DNA of 64,000 nt from Pelargonium cotyledonis (taxonomy: Eukaryota; Streptophyta; Magnoliopsida; Geraniales; Geraniaceae). The position numbers and the translations under genes are program-made. The stretch covers positions 45,430 through 109,429 of the forward strand of contig JAYMTA010000017.1 in the NCBI GenBank assembly GCA_036897625.1, in the 5' to 3' direction. Each line of letters opens with the position of its first letter. The stretch's first letter is position 1. Shown here piece by piece: positions 24,227 through 32,838 of the stretch. The notes under the pieces are model-generated. The model made no database searches. It saw only the letters and a list, made by a program, of their open reading frames with translations, and was not told the DNA's origin.

Positions 24227-25896
24227 GAGTTCTACAGTGCTTCCTCTATTGAGTAGCTACCAAAGACAGAAGGAATTCACAACAAAACCAAGTAAGAGCA
24301 GTTAGGAATTAGTACTAACAAAACTACTTTACTCAGAATAAGGAAACTTGCTCAGTACCCCACCCCATTAATTGGGGATGTCTCAGCAACAACTTGTAAC
24401 TAGACTCCATTTATCAATGCCCTAGCTGCGCTCCTTACAATCCGGTGCTTCACTCAACACGGCAAACGCTTGCTTGTACCACTGAAAAGAAGAACAAGGT
24501 AGATCAGTCAAGCGAGCTTTCCTACTGCTAATAGAGCTCGAAAGGTAATAGGAAACATGCTCATTAGGAGAAAAGAAAGAAAAAGGGAACCAAAAGCGCT
24601 AGATAAAGCGGTGGGTGCCCCTACAGTAGGAAGTCAACCAACAACCTAGGAAATAGATGAATAGACCACTCAATAGAACTCCGATCAAAGAAGAAACCTC
24701 CTATACCAAGAAGTCTTACATGAAAACAAGGGGAATTTGCAAAATGTTAGGTGTCCCCTCACTGTTCGAATTGCATGGAAATGGAGAGCGCGTTCAAGGC
24801 AACCATTTCACAAAGAAAAAGGAGTGAAAACCACAAAAAAGGTATCCTCTGAACAAGAAAACTCTTACACTATAGATAGAAGAGCTGCTTTAGAATGAAC
24901 CAAGTTACATCTCGAAAGTGGACTGCTAGAATAGAGATTACAAGGACTTAAGGTAATAGCGCTTGATAGTAGAACAGGGATAGATTTCCGGAGCTAGAAA
25001 GGGAGCTCAAAGAATCTTCAAATAAGTAGGATGTTTTGCACTAAGCACGAGGACACTGAACTGAATTTGAGCTACCTAAGGAAACATAGACACTGAGAAA
25101 GAGACCCTTAGCGCTAATTGGAGTTCTTCCTTTTTTCGGGCTCTTGAAGAGCTTGACACTCACAATCATTCACAAGGATCATAGCTCCAGTGGGTAGCCG
25201 TTTCTAATAAGAGACTGATAAGACTCGCCTGAGTTTCATACTCCAGCCGAGGAGTTAGGCTTCTTCCTAACTCTAACCGGGGATTTAGAGAAGTACTTTA
25301 AGCCTTTGATTTGCACCTAATACACTAAGTGCGCCTTCACTAACTATCCCAAACTTGTGACCTTTTTTGATATGTATAAGCTACCTGTCATTCACAGGCT
25401 TAGGCTGATTCCTCACTTTACTGGGGCTTGTAAAAGAGTACTGCAAGCCTTCTCTTTCGCGCAAGACTAAACGCTTTATTACCAATTTGCTAACTTTAGT
25501 TAATGACTAATCGGAAGGTTTACTAGAAAGCTAAGGAATTTTGAACCGGTTCATGTTTTCCACCTTTAGATTGACCAGATCTTTTAGTAGAAATTCAGTG
25601 AGTATGCTTGTGAAAGCTAGAATACAAGATTGACCGCTTAATATACCTATAAAGAAGAAGAAATCCAGCCAATAGTGTCTCCATCAACTAAGGGGTAAAT
25701 AAAGGTAGCCATCCTTTCATGCTTTTGTTGACGGAAAGAACCTATATAAACAAAATAGAAAAAGGCGCTAGCCAAGAAACATTCATGAATTGAGCTTGAG
25801 TTGAGGATAAATCGAATAATAGGTAGCCATTATCTTGGTTCGTTTCTCTTTCTAGGATTTACCACTTCCTATAAGAGAGTGAAGTACTCGACTTTA

Positions 25897-25950
25897 ACCA
25901 ATGACTTGAGATTCCAACAACGAGTGCTCTAACCAATCGGATATACTTAA
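25897..25950 (-). pseudogene. tRNA-like remnant (partner of 31.58 kb)
   Basis: On the minus strand GATTGGTTAGAGCAC (D-arm) is followed by TCGTTGTTGGAATCTCAAG. The run GGTTAGAGCACTCGTTGTTGG matches the plus-strand element at 31587-31607 with a single mismatch. Downstream it keeps no T-loop, so the 3' half is gone. It forms one end of the inverted repeat with 31.5 kb. Confidence 0.45.
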
Positions 25951-26076
25951 AAAACTGTCCGCTTTAAACAATTACTTACAAGTCATAAATAGAATCATAA
26001 ATATAACTGCTCACTTTACACTACTAAGGAACTGAACTGCTTTGGGAAGATAAATTTCTTTGTTATATAAGCGATT
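25914..26076 (-). repeat. Inverted repeat, island copy
   Basis: Read on the minus strand from 26076, AATCGCTTATATAACAAAG and the following ~55 nt match 31499-31562 on the plus strand, with an indel of about 10 nt. Both copies then run into the same tRNA-like D-arm and anticodon sequence, though at different spacing. Over the best ~47 nt there are about three differences, all C here versus T in the other copy. Confidence 0.7.
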
Positions 26077-26154
26077 TCTTAAGGAATTAGACTCAAACCC
26101 GTGTAAGAAAAAGTAGTAGCTTCAAGCGTGCACCATCCCTCTTCACTTCGTTCG

Positions 26155-26209
26155 AGCTTTACCCATCCCTCACTTTGTTCCAAAATGAGTCCTTAAAGCA
26201 TCCCTTGAG
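26155..26209 (+). repeat. Dispersed direct repeat, copy 1
   Basis: TTTACCCATCCCTCACTTTG followed by TTCCAAAATGAGT occurs here, at 27039-27075 (one extra A) and, diverged, at 28633-28688. The tail CTTAAAGCATCCCTTGAG is shared with the third copy only. All three are on the same strand inside the island. Confidence 0.65.
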
Positions 26210-26277
26210 AGCTTCTCCCTCACTGATTAGCCTCACTCGCAAACTCACTCTTCTCCTATTCCCAAGCTTACACCCAA

Positions 26278-26341
26278 CTCTAGGACTTGAACCACTGACA
26301 AGAGTTCCATGAACCTTTGCTCTACCAACTGAATAGAAATG
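26278..26341 (-). pseudogene. trnF-like tRNA remnant
   Basis: On the minus strand the order is TATTCAGTTGGTAGAGCAAAGG, then TCTTGTCAGTGGTTCAAGTCC. Plant mitochondrial trnF has AGCTCAGCTGGTTAGAGCAAAGG and TTGTGTCAGTGGTTCGAATCC, so both arms match trnF well. The anticodon arm is altered: AAGGT TCATGGA ACTCT pairs 4 of 5 but no longer carries GAA. The T-stem 3' strand no longer pairs. It is probably a trnF-derived pseudogene; a chimera is also possible. Confidence 0.5.
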
Positions 26342-26579
26342 CTTACCCCTTACTCCACAAACTGTCATAATTACAAGGCTTTTTACTAATAAACTGACTC
26401 GATTGGTAAAGTATACAGGATGAGCTAAATCTAGTATTTATTCTATATAAGTCATTCAAAATGAGTACTTAGACTCAAAACGAGCAAGATAAATCTTCCC
26501 TGACTTTCTTACTCCTAGTCTTACACCCAATCCAAGCTACACACTTGCCTTTACCTGATCCTTTCTCTTGACCTTTTGC

Positions 26580-26625
26580 TTGACTGGCTCTTAGTTGATT
26601 GCTTTGTTCAGCCAACATAAATCTT
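26580..26625 (+). repeat. Partial copy of the 23.87-kb ORF start
   Basis: TTGACTGGCTCTTAGTTGAT and the following GCTTTGTT match 23873-23900 with two substitutions, one creating a stop in the frame used there. The next bases TTCAGCCAACATAAAT match 23823-23838, which precedes rather than follows the other copy, so the blocks have been rearranged. Confidence 0.55.
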
Positions 26626-27038
26626 CCTCCTTTTCAGTTACTTCAAAGCTGTAACTAACCTTCTTGGTATCTACCTACTCTCTTATTCATACCTCTACCT
26701 ATCATACCTTCCTTCTTACCTAGACCTAGCTTACTCTTCCTTGGTTCTTCCTCAACTGTCTTGTAAAAGCTCTTTCTTACTCGCTGATTAGCTACCAGCT
26801 TTCCTAACCTTGCAAGCGCCCAACACTTCACCCTGTTCCTTCAGAGTTCCGTCAGCCAAGACAAGACAAGAAAACTTGCCTTCGCTTCGTCCAAACCTTC
26901 CCATTGAAATGCATTCCACTCCAACTTTCCTAAGACCCAGATTCTTATTACTTCGGTTCGTACCTCTTTTTGTACTACCTAAGAACTAGAGCCCTCTTGA
27001 AAGCCTTACTCTCATAACCTCTCTTGTGAGTCTTCTGT

Positions 27039-27075
27039 AGCTTTACCCATCCCTCACTTTGTTCCAAAAATGAGT
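27039..27075 (+). repeat. Dispersed direct repeat, copy 2
   Basis: Identical to 26155-26190 apart from one inserted A in the run before ATGAGT. It lies in a strongly pyrimidine-rich tract. Confidence 0.65.
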
Positions 27076-28262
27076 ACTTTCTTACCTCTCTTACCTTGAG
27101 AGCTGTAACTAACATCTTCTTTTCGTGTATAAACTAACCTCTTCTCTTCACTGAGTCCAATCAACTCATCAGCCAATCTATCGCTATAAACCAATCCCAG
27201 AACTCAACCAAGCAAATCCTGAACCTGAACTCCCCGGCAAGCAACTTACCAAGAAGCCAATCATCAACTCCCCATCCTTGCTTAGCCAGCTATTAGTAAC
27301 CCTACTTCCTTACTACTTACTAAACCTAAGAAAAACTAAGGAATGCCCTCAAGTCAAGAACAAGCCCTACTTGATTCCCCTTCTTTTCTTCTGTAACCTT
27401 GTTTTCTTAGTCTTCATAGCCTTACTCTATAGCCATACCAACTGCTTACCGACTTCTCTGTACCTTCTTTCATACTCCTCCCAGCTAGACTCTCTACCTG
27501 TACTACCTGTACCCTATTCTCTATCATCATAGCTTTCTTCATCTCCAAACCTGCAAGACCCGCAGCCTAACCCTTAACTCTAGCTAAACTCTTCTCCAGG
27601 AAATAGACCTGTCCTTTCGAGCTGAGTCTTCCCTGGCTGACTTTTCTTACAGGAATTCCTAAACCTTTCTTAAAAGCTAGACTCCGGACCTATATATCTC
27701 TATCTTAATTCCTTTCTTTTGGGCTATACTTGTCTTACAGAGGAGAGTAAAAAGACTTGACTTAAGAATACGAGACTTACACGATTTAGCATTCCTAGCA
27801 CTTTCACTACCTGACGAAACACACACAGAAACATAGTAAAAAAGAGTTTCCTTAGCGGGGCAGAGCTTGTTAAAGTCTTGTACTTCAAGTCCAGCACCCC
27901 AACCAAGTCCATAAGCACTCCTACTGATCCAGAATTCATCCCAGAACTCTAGTTCAGGCAATGCAAATGAGAGGAAAGCAACTCCAATACATAATCCAAC
28001 CGATACGTAAGCAATCCCAGAGCTCCCGATCAAATCCTAAACACCAGGAGCCAGCAAACAATAGTCAAGGAACCAGGGGATATCTATGTCAACGCGGATA
28101 GGCATAAGAAGAATGTATATAGAATCCCGGGTCGACTTTTGCGTTAGACAGAATGCAGGCTACTTTCTATATAATACAGTAGAAGGTCAAACTTCCTTAC
28201 GAGTCTCGGTAAAGCTTTAAGAATTAAGGAATGGGAAAGGTACTGAGTCCTTTGAGTGAGGT

Positions 28263-28325
28263 AAGCAACCCTTGCTTATGGGTCCTACGAACCAGCGCTT
28301 TACCATTCAACAAAACTAAGAAAAG
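28263..28325 (-). pseudogene. tRNA-like remnant, island copy 2
   Basis: Minus-strand TTGAATGGTAAAGCGCTGG, then TTCGTAGGACCC and AAGGGTTGC. It parallels the element at 21.85 kb, including its 5' flank (both read AAACTAAGAAA beyond the D-arm on the plus strand). Its T-loop has lost the TTCRA core, so decay is further advanced than in copy 1. Confidence 0.45.
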
Positions 28326-28470
28326 AAGAAGAAGAAAAAGTAACCCACTATATAGAAATTGGATAATAATTAGATCACTGAGAAAACCATTGCTTCATCT
28401 AAGTGATTTCATTACCAAATTCATCAGTCTCTCCCTTTTCTAGAAGACGTGCTGACTTTCCATTAGCAAT

Positions 28471-28535
28471 GAGTGCATTTGAACCTTTGACTTGAGATTA
28501 AACTAAGCAGTGCTTTACCACTTTAAACCGAGCGG
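28471..28535 (-). pseudogene. tRNA-like remnant
   Basis: Minus-strand GGTTTAAAGTGGTAAAGCAC (D-arm), TGCTTAGTTTAATCTC (failed anticodon arm) and GTCAAAGGTTCAAATGC (T-loop) occur at normal spacing. It shares GGTAAAGCAC with the two copies above. The anticodon and T stems do not pair. Confidence 0.45.
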
Positions 28536-28632
28536 AAAGGAAGACAGCTTACTTTCCTATAACGAGCTTTCCTATAACTAGAGTATTCAGGATAATTTGA
28601 ATCTAGTCTTTATCTACGTGATTTACTAATGA

Positions 28633-28688
28633 ATGCTTTACCCTTCCCTAACTCTGGATCAAAATGAGGACTTAAAGCATCCCTTGAG
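28633..28688 (+). repeat. Dispersed direct repeat, copy 3 (diverged)
   Basis: GCTTTACCCTTCCCTAACTC, then ATCAAAATGAGGACTTAAAG and CATCCCTTGAG, match copy 1 (26155-26209) over its full length with scattered substitutions. Confidence 0.55.
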
Positions 28689-28899
28689 TTTACTTATGTC
28701 TTTACTTTACTATAAGCAAATGACTTTAGCTCTAGAGTTCTCTTATCTTTTCTTTAGGGACACACTGGAAAACGGAACCTCTTTGACTTTCACTTGACTT
28801 CTTTACTTTAGCCCTCGTTTTCTTAGTCTTCATACCTGATATTGGTACGCGCTTTAGTTGCTGCTGTCCTTAGTCTTTTAATTACCTGTCTTTACGAAT

Positions 28900-30482
28900 A
28901 ACCTTAGACTAAACTCTTCATAAATTCCCATAAAAAGAAGGAAAACCCTAGCCAAGCTTACTTAGTTATCAAATCCCTTTAGATCCTTCTAGGAGCTAAA
29001 AACGCCCTAATTGACATTACCTTTATCGAAAATGGAATTCCTTTAGCTTTAGTTCTATTCCTCAATGCCTTAATTACCTGTTTTTATTATCTAGAATTGG
29101 AAACAGAAGAACACAAGGGCAACACCTTCTAAAAGTTAAGAGATATATGTCAAATTTAGATAAATAGCTTAAATAAACTATAGCTATTATACATTTTCAG
29201 TAATAAATAGCTTCTAAAATGCTAAAGATACTCAATCCGTATTAAATAGTAAAAAGGGCTGAAGTTACTATCTAGTATATCGTTTAGTCCCAGTTTAAGT
29301 ACCTCATAGGGTTGGTTTCCTTGAAAGCTTTTAGAGCCTGGTTTCAGAGGTTTTAGAATCTCCTTCTTGTTTTAGAAAACTGACAGAGAAAGCTTCCTTA
29401 AATAAAGAAGAGGACGGCTTCATTAATTTCAATAACTTATCTTATAGAAATTCTCTAAATAAAGGCTTATCTTATATACTATATCCAATCACGTTTTAAA
29501 ACCTAGGCAAAGTTCCTTTCAAACGGATCAATAGGTTTAGGCTCTCCGGAATGCAAGCTTTTACAACTTCTTTGACTATGTCTCACTCATTTGTGTAACA
29601 ATAAAATATGACTTTATTCAAGGTTTATGAACTCGAGTGTAAACTCTTTTTCTCTACTTTGCTATCTATCCAGCCGTACAAGAGAGATACTACGAACTCT
29701 TCTTTATTACGCTTTATTGCTTTATTTACGCCAGTTATTTTCTTGGGGTTTCAAGTACAATAGCAACAAGACCCGTGGTTGATTGGGATAATGATAAGGA
29801 TCTTAGGGAAGCAGGCTTCAATAAGGCTGAAAGGTATACCTAGGCTGATACAGAATAAGAAGAGTTTAGTACCCATCTTGTTTGGATATTTCAAAGTTTT
29901 TGAGTCTTAGATAAAAGAGGTCCTTTTAGAGTATGCAGAAGGGTATGAAAGTAAGTAATAAAAGGAGTTCTTTATACAAAGTTATACCTAAGATTCTATA
30001 CTATTCAATTTAAGAATAACCTCAAGTTCAATAGGAAAGTAAACTTATAAAACACAAAAGATTATAAAAGCTCTTTCGAACAGGTTTCTTTTAGACTCTC
30101 TATTATTGGAATGGCTAAGTCCTAATTCCTTAATTAAGAGGGCCTGAGAGTTCTTCGATCGAAAAAGTACATAAAATAATACGGGTTTATTAGTATCAAA
30201 AACCCCTCTGTAGAGTAGGAAATCGTTAAAAATACAGCTTCTTGCGGGTACTTACTACTTTGGTGTTGATGACTTTACTTTTTCCGGTGCCGGTTCATAT
30301 ATAAAGGCTTTTGCAATTAAAAATCCAAGTAAAACTCTATTGTACAGTATACATTTACAAGGATACTTTTCTTTTCTACTTAGTCCAATAGTACAAGTGA
30401 AACTAATACCTGCTTGAAAACACAACAAGAAATCTCGTATTACCCCAAGCTGATTAGTTAGAGTAAAAAAGCACTTCTCTCA
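28900..30482. other. AT-rich non-coding spacer
   Basis: The island texture fades into AT-rich spacer near 28.9-29.2 kb. No open frame or RNA is recognised. Confidence 0.5.
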
Positions 30483-30550
30483 GCATGTATAGCTCAGTTG
30501 GTAGAGCACGGGTTCTCTTAATGTCATGCGCGGGTTCAATAGGACTTGAC
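30483..30550 (+). pseudogene. trnK-like tRNA remnant
   Basis: TGTATAGCTCAGTTGGTAGA followed by GCA matches the 5' part of plant trnK(UUU) exactly. It is followed by CGGGTTCTCTTAATGTC, where an anticodon arm is expected but does not pair, and by GCGCGGGTTCAAT, whose T-stem has no 3' partner (AGGACTTG follows). The GCGCGGGTTCAAT block is closer to trnH, so this may be a chimera. It is not a working gene as it stands. Confidence 0.5.
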
Positions 30551-31498
30551 CTTTAAAAAGAGCCCTTTCAAAGTAAAAAAATACACTTTATAGAATATAC
30601 CAATTCTATTATCTATACTTATCTATACTGTCTATGTAACTTACGCGGACATCCGTATGTTACTAATTTATATCTTGTAGGTGTGGATTGCTCCCGCAGG
30701 ATCTTACAGTCTCAATATTTACTAATTTTTATCACACTAATTATCTGTAACACGGTATAGATCTCCCAGCGTTTCCCGGGTATACAAGAATCTTTTCGGA
30801 GATTAGGGCCCAGTAATAAAAAGCTCAAAAGAAAAGGCAAAGACAATCGCTTTTCGATTGATAAAGTACAATAGGGTTTAAATAACAATTACAGGCTTTA
30901 AAGGCCCTATTCTTAGCTTAACTAGAATATTTACAATACTAAGAGTTAGTAATTTCACCATTATTGCCGGGTGAGTGGGTTTCTCTATTATAAGATTTCT
31001 GTTGACCATAACTACCGATGTTTAGGACCTGCTATCTTCCCAACCGGAAGTCTATCTCATAAGAAGAACATGATGCATAAATTTTACAAGAAAGATCTGT
31101 CTGAAAAGTTCTAAATTTAGTGCCATTCAAACGATTAGTGCTTTTCAGAAAGGGTACCTCTTAGTTAGAGGTTACCCCCTGCTAAGTTTAGTTAACCTTT
31201 TGCCATTTTTAGAAGTGATCCCCTGTAGTTCAAGTTTTGCCGGCTGTTGTGTTCCAGAGGTTCCTAGGGATTTCTTTTCCAATCCTTGGGCACTGCTTGA
31301 TCTCTAATCTAGTAAGTATGCTACTTCTGTGAGGTAATTGTTTGTGAATAATCCCAGTTTGGTATTAGTCTAGGATTTTAGAATATAAAGGGAAAGTCCT
31401 AGTTTTTAAGGACAAACTTTATTATAAATTAAAAATTGCTTAAATAGTTTTGTTCTACTTTGAGTTTCTTGTAAGAGATGCCTCCTAAATATTCCAGG

Positions 31499-31610
31499 AA
31501 TCGCTTATATAACAAAGAAATTTATCTTTCCAAAGTAGTTTAGTAGAAAAGTGAGCAGTTATCCCTTTTTAAATCTTGTTTCTTGTGGTTAGAGGACTCG
31601 TTGTTGGTAC
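31499..31610 (+). repeat. Inverted repeat, spacer copy
   Basis: Partner of 25914-26076 on the opposite strand. The first ~47 nt are nearly identical, a ~10-nt gap follows, then both reach the same tRNA-like element. This copy is the more T-rich one. Confidence 0.7.
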
Positions 31611-31645
31611 TATAATCCAGGGGTTCAAGTCCTCCTAGGGGAGAT
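31576..31645 (+). pseudogene. tRNA-like remnant with paired T-arm
   Basis: TTGTGGTTAGAGGACTCG (D-arm-like), GTTGTTGGTAC, then AGGGG TTCAAGT CCTCC, a T-arm with 4 of 5 pairs. The D-stem GTTAGAGG is imperfect and no anticodon stem forms. Its D-arm half matches 25.9 kb in the inverted repeat; only this copy keeps the T-arm. Confidence 0.45.
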
Positions 31646-32520
31646 TAAGAAGAAATCCTACTCAAATTAAAAGCTATTTACTTTTCTCTGTCTGGGGTAT
31701 CCCGAAAAAGTAGAATGCCTTCTCGCGTATGTTAGTGAATAATTATTTACTAAATTAAATGATAAGTCGTTGAAGAAGGTTGAGTAGTGGAGCGCTCTAG
31801 GAGATAATAAGAGGGGTTTGTTATAATATATAATGAGTGGTTTACCTTTAATACAAGAATTCCAAACAGCTTTTTACCTTAAGATATACCTTTCCTGTTA
31901 GGTTATTCTCTGTCCGGTTTAAGTTTAATAACATTCCTGCCGAGTTTTGCCTACTCTTTAAATCAAGGCTCCCTATGAAAAAGGATACTCTAAAATGCTG
32001 GTTTTAAAAGTCATTGGGTCTAAAAACTTAACTATAAATGCGGCGGAATATCTTAAGTTCTGGATAACTAACTGAGGTAAGGATCCTACCTTATTAAGGA
32101 AGTCAAAATCCCAATAAATCGTATCATAGAAACCCTAAGGAAACCTGGTATTTCCAGAAACCCCCTCTTAGTTTAACAGTTCCTATAAAGGAGTAGTAGC
32201 ATAACATAGAACAATGAAACCCAAATTACTTGAGTACTCTAGAAATGAAGCCTTAAAAACTCATTAATATAAATAGAGGATTACATCTTTCTAGGGGAAG
32301 CCCCTCCTACTCAGCCATCGGGCTCCCTTCTTGGAATATTAGGAATTCCTTCGAATTTGAGCGTGTTCAAGGATAAACTGGACCTTATTGGGGGAGTCCT
32401 TGTAAAGACTAGTTCTATAAACCAGAGAGTTGTTAATTTAGTTAGGATTGCTACTTAGTTTACTAAGAAATCAAATGAAAAAGAGATACGTAGACTAGGG
32501 ACTTTTTAATTCCTTGCTTT

Positions 32521-32552
32521 CCAAAATGAGTTCTACCCAAAATGAGTTCTAC
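32521..32552 (+). repeat. Perfect 16-bp tandem duplication
   Basis: CCAAAATGAGTTCTAC occurs twice with no spacer. The core CAAAATGAGT is also in the dispersed repeats of the island (26181 and 28660 regions). Confidence 0.9.
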
Positions 32553-32780
32553 TTGGTACTATGATTTACTTAGCAGAGCTTTAGAGTTGCCCCTTCCCAT
32601 TATTTACATAGCCAAAAATTGCAAACTAAAGAAAAGAATTTACACCTCGCATTAAACTTAGTTTTTTAATCTATTTTAGCACGTATTATATTAATAGGCC
32701 CCTCTCAATAAATAAAAATAGAACGCTTTGTTATTTATATATTATAAAAACAGTAGAGAGTAAAACTGGGCTTAGTAGTA

Positions 32781-32838
32781 CTAACGCGATTTGAACCTAC
32801 ATCCGTTTAGTTAACAAAAGGACGACCTAACCAGATTT
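32781..32838 (-). pseudogene. tRNA-like remnant
   Basis: Minus-strand CTGGTTAGGTCG (D-arm-like), CTTTTGTTAACTAAACGG (containing TGTTAAC, the trnN(GUU) anticodon loop) and GATGTAGGTTCAAATCGCG (T-loop). Stems are mostly unpaired. It could derive from trnN; the assignment is weak. Confidence 0.4.

Larger units (their letters stand above)
21725..28900. other. Higher-GC, strand-asymmetric repeat island
   Basis: From about 21.7 to 28.9 kb the texture changes. G+C rises visibly, and purine-rich tracts (about 22.2-22.7 and 24.1-25.1 kb) alternate with long pyrimidine-rich tracts (about 26.4-27.7 kb, full of CTT, CCT and CTC). Direct repeats recur, and the island holds five tRNA-like remnants, all on the minus strand. 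Long frames inside it such as 27278-27532 follow the pyrimidine bias (Leu, Ser, Pro) and are not convincing genes. One repeat pair links it to spacer at 31.5 kb, so it is probably organellar too. It may be a less AT-drifted or more recently acquired segment. Confidence 0.55.

Noticed and set aside
27278-27532. 84-codon Leu/Pro/Ser-rich frame
   Set aside because: Its composition simply mirrors the pyrimidine-rich strand of the island.
27677-28033. 118-codon minus-strand frame with a hydrophobic N-terminus
   Set aside because: Only a TTG start, no in-frame ATG, a second overlapping frame of similar quality, and no known relative; kept as unproven.
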